Below, one piece after another: positions 16,323-24,720 of a DNA stretch of 64,000 bases. The notes below the pieces were generated by a model, which did no database searches, had not been told where the DNA came from, and was given only the letters and a program-made list of their open reading frames with translations. Source of the stretch: Collimonas sp. OK607. GTDB lineage: Bacteria; Pseudomonadota; Gammaproteobacteria; Burkholderiales; Burkholderiaceae_D. The first letter of the stretch is position 1. Each line of letters starts with the position of its first letter. The position numbers and the translations under genes were made by a program. The stretch is taken from assembly GCF_900111995.1 (NCBI RefSeq), contig NZ_FOKF01000019.1, positions 1 through 64,000 on the forward strand, in the 5' to 3' direction.

Positions 16323-16727
16323 ATGGCGGCAGAACTGACCATCGGTAAGTTGGCGAAAGAGGCCGGGGTGAGCATTGAGACAATCCGATATTATCAGCGG
16401 CTTGGTCTGCTGGATGAGCCGTTAAAGCCGGCGGGGGGCCATCGGCGCTACTCGGATGAAGAAGCCAAGCGCCTGCGCTTCGTCAAACGAGCGCAGGCAT
16501 TGGGCTTCACCTTGTCCGAGGTAGGAGGGCTACTAGCACTGGATGAGGCGTGTGCCTGTACCTGTACGAAGACGCGGGCGCTGGCCGCTGGCAAGCTGGC
16601 GTTAATCGAACAAAAAATGATCGACCTTGCCGCCATGCATCAGGTGTTGGCGGGATTAGTACAACAGTGCGATGTCCGCCACGGAGGGGCTAACTGTCCA
16701 ATCATTGACGTGCTGGCGGGGGAATAA
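16323..16727 (+). CDS. merR: MerR-family Hg(II)-responsive regulator
   Basis: A 134-residue MerR protein. The N-terminal winged HTH (LTIGKLAKEAGVSIETIRYYQRLGLL...GGHRRY) and the dimerisation helix are complete. Metal-binding Cys are placed as in mercury MerR: a Cys-rich start of the long helix (DEACACTCTK), QQCDVRHGG and ANCPII. The extra Cys in CACTC differ from Tn501 MerR. AAGGAG precedes the ATG. It is divergent from the short mer operon and sits beside a mer-type operator. It senses Hg(II) and activates the leftward promoter. Confidence 0.85.
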   Translation: MAAELTIGKLAKEAGVSIETIRYYQRLGLLDEPLKPAGGHRRYSDEEAKRLRFVKRAQALGFTLSEVGGLLALDEACACTCTKTRALAAGKLALIEQKMIDLAAMHQVLAGLVQQCDVRHGGANCPIIDVLAGE

Positions 16728-16961
16728 TGACTAAATAAAAAAGCCGTAGCTATCTGTGTAATGGACAGAGCGAACTTTGAGTAGGGAACACTGTTACAAA
16801 CAGCGTCGGATTGGTGGCGCTCGCCATCATAAAAATTTTTAGCGGATATTTTATTGAAAATTAGGTAATATTTGCCGCATTGCATGCATTGGGCTCATAT
16901 TTCTGGAAGTCAACAATTATCCAACGGAAATAGTGGCACGTTTTAAAGACAAGGAAACTTT

Positions 16962-18089
16962 CTGAAATACCAAAGCTCTAAATTTGCCACTTACCAGAAG
17001 ATTCGGCATAAACGCTCTCGATATGAATTGGAACGCCGTCGTCGCTTTCTCAAGAGAGGGAAGACACGTAAGTTGTTCGCCCTTACCCCAAGGTTGGGCC
17101 TACACAACCAATACACACACGATGACGAAATTGCGGTCCCGGAAGTCTTGGACCTTGAAGATCATCGCGGCGAGGTTCTCGCTTTAGCGCGGCAATGCCG
17201 AGTTAATACGTTCTCAACGTTCAGGAGATTGATACTGAATTTTGAAAATACAAGGCGGATTTCCTCAACTGCTATCCTGTATCTTGCAGCTGAAATTTAT
17301 CGTTGCCGTGAAATAGGTGGGAAGAGAAGTGTTACAGGGACTTACCCTAAAGACAAAGCCCTTCATAAGCAGATGCGTGATAGCGGCTTTTTCGATGTGC
17401 TTGGCGTCCCTTCAAATATGGAGGGGCCGACGGAAAGAATTTACCCGTTGGAGTATATTAAAGTAATGGCAGGCGTTGGCGCACAAGGGCAGCTTGCCAT
17501 TGAGCTCCGTAAGAAGCTATTGGGACAATATGCTGATGAGATGAAACCTCAGACGCCGGAAGCTTTTTTTCGCGGACTGTCGGAGGCCATGACTAATGTA
17601 GCGCAGCATGCCTACCCAGAAGGCCATAGATTCCATAAAGTGAAACCTATAGCTAAGGGTTGGTGGATGATTGGGCATATTAACAAGCCCAAAAAAGAAC
17701 TGAAGATTATTATCGTTGACCAAGGTATTGGGATACCGCGCAGTTTGCCGCTAAAGTACCCGGCCGAGTTTGTACAAGAATTATTGTCCCTATTCGGTGT
17801 AATTAAGCCAACCGACGGGGACTTAATTAGTGCAGCCATGATGATTGGGCGGTCCCGTATGAATGCTTCAAATCGTGGCAAAGGATTGAACGATTTGCGG
17901 AAAATCATTGATTTATGTGGCTCTGGAACTCTCCGAATCTTGAGTAATCGCGGGGAGTACAAATATACTAATGGCCAAAAGGAAGTAATTTCAACATTTG
18001 AAGATTCGTTATGCGGAACTCTGATAGAGTGGGCCGTACCCTTACACACTGTATTAAACCTAGAGATGGACAATGTCCAAAATGATTAA
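16962..18089 (+). CDS. GHKL ATP-binding protein with N-terminal STAS-like region
   Basis: About 375 residues if it starts at CTG 16962, which has AAGGAAA six bases upstream; a TTG at 17028 would give 353. An N-terminal STAS-like region (LILNFENTRRISSTAILYLAAEI) precedes a Bergerat ATPase. N-box EAMTNVAQHAYPEG, G1 DQGIGIP and G2 SNRGKGLNDL are present; no histidine phosphoacceptor is seen, so it is not a classical kinase. It heads a three-gene operon with 17-base overlaps. It is placed in the P2 old/tin-equivalent region, where anti-phage genes are common. A switch-type anti-sigma-like or defence ATPase is possible; function is unknown. Confidence 0.72.
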   Translation: MKYQSSKFATYQKIRHKRSRYELERRRRFLKRGKTRKLFALTPRLGLHNQYTHDDEIAVPEVLDLEDHRGEVLALARQCRVNTFSTFRRLILNFENTRRISSTAILYLAAEIYRCREIGGKRSVTGTYPKDKALHKQMRDSGFFDVLGVPSNMEGPTERIYPLEYIKVMAGVGAQGQLAIELRKKLLGQYADEMKPQTPEAFFRGLSEAMTNVAQHAYPEGHRFHKVKPIAKGWWMIGHINKPKKELKIIIVDQGIGIPRSLPLKYPAEFVQELLSLFGVIKPTDGDLISAAMMIGRSRMNASNRGKGLNDLRKIIDLCGSGTLRILSNRGEYKYTNGQKEVISTFEDSLCGTLIEWAVPLHTVLNLEMDNVQND

Positions 18090-18390
18090 AATTGCTACGG
18101 ATTTTTCTGAGGCGCCAGCTGGTCGCTTCTACGATGACGGCCCATTTCCTGGGGCAAAATTTCGTGACGAGATCCTGGTACCGGCAATACGGGAATACGA
18201 GTCAGTCCTAATTGATCTGGATGGGACTGCTGGCTACGGTTCTTCTTTCTTGGAAGAGGCGTTTGGCGGGGCTGTACGACTCATGAAACTTTCCGTGGCA
18301 GCGGCTTCAGCAGCCATTAAATTCAAGAGCAGCGACGAGTCGCTAGTTATGGAGATTCAAACATACATTCGCGATGCTGCTGCCAGCTAA
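18073..18390 (+). CDS. STAS-like (DUF4325) protein
   Basis: A 105-residue DUF4325-type protein. It has ARGRFYDDGPFPGAKFRDE-like opening, then a strand-helix unit VLIDLDGTAGYGSSFLEEAFGGAVR that defines the family (D.dg..g..ssFl.EaFg). DUF4325 proteins resemble anti-sigma-factor antagonists and usually pair with an ATP-binding partner. That is so here: its ATG lies 17 bases inside the ATPase gene. An ATG at 18082 is an alternative start. It presumably forms a regulatory pair with the ATPase. Confidence 0.78.
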   Translation: MSKMIKIATDFSEAPAGRFYDDGPFPGAKFRDEILVPAIREYESVLIDLDGTAGYGSSFLEEAFGGAVRLMKLSVAAASAAIKFKSSDESLVMEIQTYIRDAAAS

Positions 18391-18877
18391 CTGGGGGTTC
18401 TCCGAGGGAGACGAGAAACTCATAGTTCAAGTGGCAGGAACGATTATTACTTGGACATTGGTATTTGGTGGTTGGTTTGTAAACAACCGACAGAATGCAA
18501 AGCGAGATGAGCGAAAAGAGCTTCGTGAGCGAATCGATAATTTGATACAAGAAGCGTGGGCTATCGAAGAATTGTGCATCGCATATCTTGCTGAAGCAAC
18601 GGAAGAAAAGAATGTCCCTTCTTATTGGCTCGTCGTTTCCAAATTGGCGCGCCTTACTTCCGCAGTCTCTGGATTAAAACAGACTCACGGAATAGATGCG
18701 CAAATGTCATGCATTGCCCTCCGACAAGCCATCACCACAAAGGCAATTCAAGGCCCACAAAGAAAAACGATAAAACCATCAGATCCATTGCTAGGAAGAA
18801 TATCGGCGTCAACGAATGCACTGGCAGACGCATTGGATAAGGCATTTTTTGCGCGGTATCTAAAAATAAAATCTTGA
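18374..18877 (+). CDS. Single-span membrane protein of the ATPase/DUF4325 operon
   Basis: A 167-residue protein. It has one hydrophobic span (about residues 17-36, LIVQVAGTIITWTLVFGGWF), then a basic stretch NNRQNAKRDERKELRERID and an all-helical cytoplasmic domain of about 120 residues. It again overlaps the preceding gene by 17 bases, so the three proteins are co-translated. I know of no family name. A membrane effector or anchor for the ATPase/STAS-like pair would fit, but this is inference. Confidence 0.62.
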   Translation: MLLPANWGFSEGDEKLIVQVAGTIITWTLVFGGWFVNNRQNAKRDERKELRERIDNLIQEAWAIEELCIAYLAEATEEKNVPSYWLVVSKLARLTSAVSGLKQTHGIDAQMSCIALRQAITTKAIQGPQRKTIKPSDPLLGRISASTNALADALDKAFFARYLKIKS

Positions 18878-18905
18878 GCTACCATGATTTTAGATTGCAG
18901 GATAA

Positions 18906-19217
18906 TCAATGAGCCCTGTGGAATGCCTCGTAGATCATCGAAAACGCACAAGCAATGGCACCTGATTTTCCAAAATCCACGGGGTCGTCGTTCAACGGGT
19001 ATTTGAAAACGCCAGAATGCTTAATCAAATTGATATAAGCCGGCTGTAGGTCGTTCGAACGAGTCAATTCGGTCAAAACTTCACTTTCAATCGAATGGAT
19101 TAGCCGCCAGGTGAGCGGCAATCCTGAGGTCCGATGGCGGGCGACTATCGTGTGGATAATTGGCTCTGCGCGGGCAATTACCGCGTCAAATTCGTTAATG
19201 TCGGTGAGGCGCATCAT
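18906..19217 (-). CDS. SOS-controlled small prophage protein, possible antirepressor
   Basis: A 103-residue protein I do not recognise (MMRLTDINEFDAVIARAEPII...). The centre is helical (PLTWRLIHSIESEVLTELTRS). The C-terminal half is DPVDFGKSGAIACAFSMIYEAFHRAH. A textbook LexA box lies 21 bases upstream. Start at 19217 or 19214; GGAG is just upstream. In phage 186, a P2 relative, the LexA-controlled tum gene makes the antirepressor that triggers induction. The prophage repressor here lacks a self-cleavage domain, so an analogous role is attractive but unproven. Confidence 0.6.
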   Translation of the reverse strand: MMRLTDINEFDAVIARAEPIIHTIVARHRTSGLPLTWRLIHSIESEVLTELTRSNDLQPAYINLIKHSGVFKYPLNDDPVDFGKSGAIACAFSMIYEAFHRAH

Positions 19218-19237
19218 GATCTCCAAAGGCAAATATA

Positions 19238-19253
19238 CTGTATGTATATACAG
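19238..19253. promoter_or_regulatory. LexA (SOS) box
   Basis: CTGTATGTATATACAG matches the LexA consensus CTGT-N8-ACAG with an alternating A/T centre and flanking TA on both sides. It sits directly upstream of the leftward gene at 18906-19217. Confidence 0.8.
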
Positions 19254-19397
19254 TATAAACGCTTATTGGATTTCTGCTGAAATTCCGCGCAAAGTGCGTC
19301 ATTTTGCGTTACGGCGATGCAACCATTTCCCTTGTGAACCCCGCGAGGTCTGGACGCCTGGCGTTTTTGCCAACTGCGTTAAAAGCAGTGCATTTAA

Positions 19398-19425
19398 CGG
19401 GGCGGGCAGGCGTGGGGGGACTGCG
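19398..19425. other. Candidate cos site
   Basis: GGGGCGGGCAGGCGTGGGG followed by GGACTGCG resembles the P2 cos core (GGCGAGGCGGGG...CTGCG). It lies in the gene-free stretch 19254-19556 next to the portal/terminase genes, where cos is expected. Similarity was judged by eye. Confidence 0.4.
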
Positions 19426-19481
19426 ATTGAAAGGTCGGAGTCGACAGCCTTTTTAATGACAAGACAACATTTCCAGGGCGT

Positions 19482-19504
19482 AAAAAAAGCCGCGTACAGC
19501 GGCT
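19482..19504 (-). terminator. Intrinsic terminator for the leftward Q operon
   Basis: On the minus strand, AGCCGC-TGTAC-GCGGCT is followed by seven T. It ends the P-Q-zinc finger transcript. Confidence 0.75.
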
Positions 19505-19556
19505 TGAGACGATGCAGGCGCTGCCGTAATAACATGGTAGCGGGGCAGGTATACCG

Positions 19557-19766
19557 TCAGCGTCCGGCGCGCCTGAGCGCCGCCTGTTCCTTTTCGTAGT
19601 CATCCCGGCAATCCGTATTGCAGAACAGCACTCCATGGGCGACATGCTCATCGCAATAGTGGCAATGCCCGTCCGCCTCAAGCTGTAGCGTTCGACTTGC
19701 ATGCGCCCTGCTGACTTGGATGTCGTGGGCAATGCGCCAGTCGGCACGGTCGGCTACGTCGCTCAT
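19557..19766 (-). CDS. Small zinc-finger protein downstream of portal gene
   Basis: A 69-residue protein. An N-terminal helical part (DWRIAHDIQVSRAHASR) is followed by a likely treble-clef or zinc-ribbon: CHYCDEHVAHGVLFCNTDCRDDYEKE, four Cys in CxxC...CxxxC spacing. Similar small zinc proteins follow gene Q in many betaproteobacterial P2-like phages; the function is not known. It overlaps the portal gene by 4 bases, so it belongs to the same leftward late operon. Confidence 0.7.
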   Translation of the reverse strand: MSDVADRADWRIAHDIQVSRAHASRTLQLEADGHCHYCDEHVAHGVLFCNTDCRDDYEKEQAALRRAGR

Positions 19767-20827
19767 GCTGCCGTCCCTTCCATGTTCCCTAACGTGTATT
19801 CATCAAATCTCACGACTTCTTCTCCCATCCATTCGTTGATCATTAAAAATTGTGATTGCAGCGGCACCAGTTCGTTGCGGGCGAATACGCGGGCCGCCGG
19901 CTCGACCGCGCCGAAGCCGCCGGCATTGCTCGGCATGATCCCCATAAGTTGCGGTGGCACGCGGTGCGCAGCCAGCAGGTCGTCCCTGGTCACGCCCTTG
20001 ATGTTGAAAAATTCGTCCTTGGCGGCGACCTCGGAAACCGGCAGGATCTGGATGCCATCTTTCTTGCCCCCTGGGGCGTACATGAAGACGTTCCGAAAAT
20101 TACCCGGCCCTTTGCTGTCGCGCAGCGCCGTGCGCAGGTTGTCCACGTCCTTGATGTTCTGGGCGGCGTCGGTCATGTACAGGATGAAGCCCGCGTGAGA
20201 GCCGTTCTTGTAATACTTGCGCCGGAACAGCGTGGCCGACTCATTGAGCCAGGCCGACTGCAAGGCAGACAGGTATTGCGGCAGGCCGTACACTTCTTGG
20301 TTCACATCCGGGTCCATCAAGTGAAATACGGCGCCCTTGGCAAACTCATGCTCTTGCTGCCAGCCGGACACAAAGTAATAGGTGTCGAGATCCTTCCCGC
20401 GCCGCATGTACTTGGCTAAGGCATGCGCCAGTTGCAATGTCTTGCCGGTCCGGCTGGCGCGTTTTTCCAGATAGGCGTTACCAAAGGTCAGGAAGTCCAG
20501 CGCGAACCGCTTAAAGGCATCCCGCGACAGGTATTTGTTGGGTGCTAAGGTCGAGGTCAGAATGTTGGCCTTGAAGTGGATCGCACTGCTGTGGTGGACG
20601 CTGGCGTTAAACGACTTTGCCAGCCCTTGCCAACTGACAGGCGGTTCGTACCACTTGCCATTGAGCCAGCACTCCAGGCTTTCCATGATGTCGGCGTGAT
20701 CCAACACCGGCGTCGGGTCGCCAAACGAAAACGCTTCGACGGATGGCGTGGCCTGTGGTGCTGGCACGATGGCCGCCGGCGGCGCCGTCGCGTGCTGTCG
20801 TGCCTGTTTAAAACGCTGTTTCTTCAT
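19763..20827 (-). CDS. Q: Phage portal protein (P2 gpQ)
   Basis: A 354-residue PBSX/P2-family portal. Family landmarks include EAFSFGDPTPVLDHADIMESLECWLNGKWYEPPVSW, the ILTSTLAPNKYLSRDAFKRFALDFLTFGNAYLE block and the DDLLAAHRVPPQLMGIMP motif near the C-terminus. Twelve copies form the head vertex through which DNA enters. It lies immediately after the terminase gene on the same strand, with a 4-base overlap. Confidence 0.95.
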   Translation of the reverse strand: MKKQRFKQARQHATAPPAAIVPAPQATPSVEAFSFGDPTPVLDHADIMESLECWLNGKWYEPPVSWQGLAKSFNASVHHSSAIHFKANILTSTLAPNKYLSRDAFKRFALDFLTFGNAYLEKRASRTGKTLQLAHALAKYMRRGKDLDTYYFVSGWQQEHEFAKGAVFHLMDPDVNQEVYGLPQYLSALQSAWLNESATLFRRKYYKNGSHAGFILYMTDAAQNIKDVDNLRTALRDSKGPGNFRNVFMYAPGGKKDGIQILPVSEVAAKDEFFNIKGVTRDDLLAAHRVPPQLMGIMPSNAGGFGAVEPAARVFARNELVPLQSQFLMINEWMGEEVVRFDEYTLGNMEGTAA

Positions 20828-22659
20828 GCTGTAAAAATCTCCATAAATGAGGTGGTGCTTTCCGATACGCCTTCTATCGGTTCGTGATCGAGCGCGTGCA
20901 TACAGGCCCAGGCCAAGTCGGCGTGACCTGTCTCGGCGGTACGTCCAGCGTCGAACGTGACTTGCCGCCCGCTGGCGGTGATGGTTTTACGGATTGCCAT
21001 GAAAGCCGCCGACAGGTCCGTAGCGCCGGCGTCGAATTCGAGCCGGCCCTTGCTGATGACGTCCTTGGCTTTTAAAACCATGCGGGTTTTGACCTCGGGC
21101 GAATAGTTGATCGCGGTGGCGCCAGGGAAAAACTGCCTGACAATCGGAAACACGCCGATCCCCATGCCGGTGGTGTCGATGCCGATGTACTCGACGTGAT
21201 AGCGCAATGTCATTTGCCGGATAGCTTCGGCCTGGGCGGCAAAGTCCATGCCGCGCCATTGGTGACGCTCCAGCACGCGGAACTTGCCACCGGCGACCAA
21301 CGGTGGCGCCAGGACCACGCAGCCGGCGCTGTCGCCTGACAATGACGGGTCGTAGCCAATCCAGACAGGTCGATAACCGAACGGGCGCGCCGCAAACGGT
21401 TTCACATCCTCCCAAGCGTCCCAGGCATCGACCATGCAGCGCTGTAATTCCGCCTGCGGAAATATCGACTTGGTGTCGTCGATAAAATTACACATTAAGA
21501 GGTTGTCGAATTGGTCGGGGCCGTATTCGTAGTCGCGTAGTTGATCCAGGTCGAACAGGTTGCAGCCGCCGGCCTCGGCATCTAGGATCGTGACGATCTG
21601 TCGCCAGATCTTGTCCTCACCCGTAAAGCCGCTCGACAGCCGCAAATGCGAGATATCGATTTTTGCCTTTTGCGCCTTTTGCAGACGGTCACTAAAGTCC
21701 TTGCCGGTCCAGAACGGGTACGCCTGGTGATTGACCGATGACGGCGTCGAAAAATAGGTCTTGCGCCATTTCTTCTGAATCGCCATCCCGGACGCCACTT
21801 TGTTCAGCTCGGTAAAATTATGGGTCCAGAAGAATTCGTCAAAGTAGAAATTGCCGTGATAGCCCTGGGCGGTTCTGGCGCTGGTTCCCAAGAAGTACAG
21901 GTGCGCGCCGTTCGGCAGCACAATCGGGTCGCCCGCCAATTCGACGCCGGCCGCGTCCTTGGCGAATTGCACGATGTATTGTTTGAACACATGCGCTTGC
22001 GCCTTAGACGCCGACAGGAAAATCTGATTGCGGCCGGTTGCCAGCGCATCGGCCAGCGCCTCGCGGGCGAAGTACCAGGTCGCGCCGATCTGACGCGATT
22101 TCAGAATGATCCGGGTGCGTTCATGGCCGTTGCGATACCAGACCTTCTGGTAGTCGAACAACGAATCGCGGAAGGCATCGAGTAACTGGCTTTGCTGCTC
22201 TTCGCTGAATTCGTTACGGGTCGGTTTCTTCTTCGGCCCGGCGTTACGGTTGTCCAGGTTCGGATTGAGGTCCGCCTCATTGCCTCCGCCGTCGTACCGG
22301 CGCTTGCGTGACATTTGCACCAGGGAGCGTGTGAGTAGATCGATTTCCTTAAAGTCGCTGCCGGTCTTCACTTCCTTGCTGACCAACTGGACCATGCGTG
22401 CTTCTATCTGACCTTCCACGCGATCGATCGCCGTCGACAAATGCCATTTGTCGCGCTCTTTCCAGCTGGCGACGGTGCTGCGTTTGATTTTTAGATGCTT
22501 GGCAATCGAGGAGATACGCCAACCCTGCCAGTACAGGCTGCGGGCGGCGTCGCGCATGGCAGCAGGATCATTCGCAACGGCGGCCAGCTTTGCAAGCGTG
22601 CCTGGCGCGCGCGTGGCGCTGCGCTTGGCTGGTTTGGATTGGACGGGTTTTATTAACAT
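20824..22659 (-). CDS. P: Terminase large (ATPase) subunit (P2 gpP)
   Basis: A 611-residue P2-type terminase ATPase. The N-terminal HTH (ARSLYWQGWRISSIAKHLKIKRSTVASW) is characteristic of gpP. The packaging ATPase core contains KSRQIGATWYFAREAL as Walker A-like and YFDEFFW as Walker B. The nuclease region starts at GYRPVWIGYDPSLSGDSAG. I place the start at 22659 (MLIKPVQSK), because the longer frame to 22827 overlaps the divergent O gene. It drives DNA into proheads with gpM. Confidence 0.95.
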   Translation of the reverse strand: MLIKPVQSKPAKRSATRAPGTLAKLAAVANDPAAMRDAARSLYWQGWRISSIAKHLKIKRSTVASWKERDKWHLSTAIDRVEGQIEARMVQLVSKEVKTGSDFKEIDLLTRSLVQMSRKRRYDGGGNEADLNPNLDNRNAGPKKKPTRNEFSEEQQSQLLDAFRDSLFDYQKVWYRNGHERTRIILKSRQIGATWYFAREALADALATGRNQIFLSASKAQAHVFKQYIVQFAKDAAGVELAGDPIVLPNGAHLYFLGTSARTAQGYHGNFYFDEFFWTHNFTELNKVASGMAIQKKWRKTYFSTPSSVNHQAYPFWTGKDFSDRLQKAQKAKIDISHLRLSSGFTGEDKIWRQIVTILDAEAGGCNLFDLDQLRDYEYGPDQFDNLLMCNFIDDTKSIFPQAELQRCMVDAWDAWEDVKPFAARPFGYRPVWIGYDPSLSGDSAGCVVLAPPLVAGGKFRVLERHQWRGMDFAAQAEAIRQMTLRYHVEYIGIDTTGMGIGVFPIVRQFFPGATAINYSPEVKTRMVLKAKDVISKGRLEFDAGATDLSAAFMAIRKTITASGRQVTFDAGRTAETGHADLAWACMHALDHEPIEGVSESTTSFMEIFTA

Positions 22660-22796
22660 GCCGCCAGCGTAGAGGGCAACGCTTGCAAAAGCCCTTGGCA
22701 AGAAGTCAGTAAAGTTGTTATCAACCCGCTGCCGATTGTTTCCACGCGCAGCACCGCCCACCATGACGGTATTCGAACTTCCCCAATACCGACACC

Positions 22797-23651
22797 ATGG
22801 CAAAGCCGACCCCAACCGCTCCAACAAAATCGAAATTCTTCCGTGTTGCCGTCGAAGGCGCCACCACCGATGGCCGCGTCATCGACCGCGCCTTCATTGC
22901 GCAAATGGCCGCTAACTTCGATCCGCAGGTATATGGCGCCCGCATCTGGATGGAACATCTGCGCAGCACCTGGTCGGCAGGCGAATTTAAAGCCTATGGC
23001 GACGTAACTGCCGTCAAAGCCGAGGAGGTCGAGCTGGGCGGCGTCAAGAAATTGGCCTTGTTCGCCCAGATCTCGCCCACGCCGGAACTGGTGGCCATGA
23101 ACAAGGCGCGCCAAAAGATCTACACCAGCATCGAAATCAATCCGAAGTTTGCCGATACCGGCGAAGCCTACCTGGTCGGCCTGGCCGTCACCGACAGCCC
23201 CGCCAGCCTCGGCACCGAGGTTTTATCGTTCGCCGCCCAACACCCTGAATCGAATCCGTTTGCAGCCCGCAAGCAATCGCCCGACAACCTGTTCACCGCA
23301 GCAGAGGAAACCGCGCTGGAATTCGAGGATGCCCCTCAACCTGAATCCGAAGGAATCAAATTGTCCGACACCATCAAAAATCTGTTGAAACGCTTCTCTA
23401 CCAAGACTGCCGGCGACGATGCGCGCTTCGGTGAACTGGTCGACGCCGTCGAGACCCTGGCAACGCATGCGAATCTGAGCGCGGATGAATTTGCGGAAGA
23501 AAAGAAACGCGTCGACACGTTGGAAGCAGCTTTGCAAAAGTCGAATGAGGAATTCGCAGCATTCCGTCAGCAGGTCGAAACGACCGATGCGAACCCTTCG
23601 CACCGGCCAACGGCTGCCGGTGGCGATGGCCTGGCGGAAACCGATTTTTAA
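22797..23651 (+). CDS. O: Capsid scaffolding protein with protease (P2 gpO)
   Basis: A 284-residue GPO-family scaffold. The N-terminal domain (SKFFRVAVEGATTDGRVIDRAFIAQMAANFDP...ARIWMEHLRS) is the serine protease part, with the H in WMEHLRS and the S in YLVGLAVTDSPASLG. The C-terminal coiled coil (about residues 215-270, ADEFAEEKKRVDTLEAALQKSNEEFAAFRQQV) scaffolds the prohead. First gene of the rightward head operon, divergent from P. Confidence 0.95.
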   Translation: MAKPTPTAPTKSKFFRVAVEGATTDGRVIDRAFIAQMAANFDPQVYGARIWMEHLRSTWSAGEFKAYGDVTAVKAEEVELGGVKKLALFAQISPTPELVAMNKARQKIYTSIEINPKFADTGEAYLVGLAVTDSPASLGTEVLSFAAQHPESNPFAARKQSPDNLFTAAEETALEFEDAPQPESEGIKLSDTIKNLLKRFSTKTAGDDARFGELVDAVETLATHANLSADEFAEEKKRVDTLEAALQKSNEEFAAFRQQVETTDANPSHRPTAAGGDGLAETDF

Positions 23652-23711
23652 TCGGCGCCGGCCGTCCCGCCCTAACACGATTACCGCCCCATACAACCAG
23701 GAGTCACCCGT

Positions 23712-24719
23712 ATGAAAAAAATCACCCGCGTCGCCTTCGATAAATACACGGCCCGCCTGGCGCAACTGAACGACACCGGCAACGTGGCCAGCATGTTCAG
23801 CGTGACGCCGAGTGTGCAGCAAAAGCTGGAAACCAAGATTCAGGAATCCAGCGATTTTCTGAGCAAGATCAATATTTACGGCGTCACAGAGCAAGAAGGC
23901 GAAAAGATTGGCCTGGGCATTTCCGGCCCGATTGCCGGTCGCACCAATACCGACAAGGGCGATCGCAAGACCCGCGATCTGACGGCTCTCGATAACCGTG
24001 GCTATCGCTGCGAAAAAACGAATTTCGATACGCACATCAAGTATCAGACGCTGGATGCCTGGGCCAAGTTTGCCGATTTCCAGCAACGCATTGCGAACGC
24101 CATCCTCGCCCGCCAGGCGCTGGACCGGATGATGATCGGCTTTAATGGCCGTTCCGTGGCGGCGGACACCGACATCGAAAAAAATCCGCTACTACAAGAC
24201 GTCAATAAGGGCTGGTTGCAGCACTACCGGGAACAGGCGCCGGAACGCGTCATGCATGAAGGTGTGAAGGATTCCGGCAAGGTATTGGTCGGCGCTGGTG
24301 GCGACTACGAGAATCTGGATGCAGTTGTATTTGACGCCATCACCTTGCTGGATCCCTGGTATCAGAAAGATGCCGGCCTGGTGGTGATCGTCAGTCGCAA
24401 CCTGTTGCACGACAAGTATTTCCCATTGGTCAATACCAAGCAGGCACCGACCGAGACGCTGGCCACCGACATCGTCATTAGCCAGAAACGGATCGGCGGC
24501 CTGCAAGCGATTGCCGTGCCGTTCTTCCCGGACAATACGATCCTGATTACCCGACTGGATAACCTGTCGATCTACTGGCAAGAGTCGGCCCGCCGGCGCC
24601 GCGTGGTCGACGAAGCCAAGCGCGACCGTATCGAAAACTACGAATCGTCTAACGACGCGTATGTGATCGAGGATCTGGGTCTCGGCGCCCTGATCGAAAA
24701 TATTGCGCTGGCTGCCTGA
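23712..24719 (+). CDS. N: Major capsid protein (P2 gpN)
   Basis: A 335-residue P2-family capsid protein. Family blocks SVTPSVQQKLETKIQESSDFLSKIN, GLGISGPIAGRTNTD, DARLKYQTLDAWAKF-like HIKYQTLDAWAKFADFQ, and IDYxx-like ENYESSNDAYVIEDLG at the end are all present. Length is close to P2 N (357). AGGAG precedes the ATG. It is followed after one base by gene M. Confidence 0.96.
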   Translation: MKKITRVAFDKYTARLAQLNDTGNVASMFSVTPSVQQKLETKIQESSDFLSKINIYGVTEQEGEKIGLGISGPIAGRTNTDKGDRKTRDLTALDNRGYRCEKTNFDTHIKYQTLDAWAKFADFQQRIANAILARQALDRMMIGFNGRSVAADTDIEKNPLLQDVNKGWLQHYREQAPERVMHEGVKDSGKVLVGAGGDYENLDAVVFDAITLLDPWYQKDAGLVVIVSRNLLHDKYFPLVNTKQAPTETLATDIVISQKRIGGLQAIAVPFFPDNTILITRLDNLSIYWQESARRRRVVDEAKRDRIENYESSNDAYVIEDLGLGALIENIALAA

Positions 24720-24720
24720 C

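Noticed and set aside
19299-19535. 78-residue frame on the - strand near the candidate cos
   Set aside because: It crosses the intrinsic terminator at 19482-19504 and has no ribosome-binding site or family likeness.
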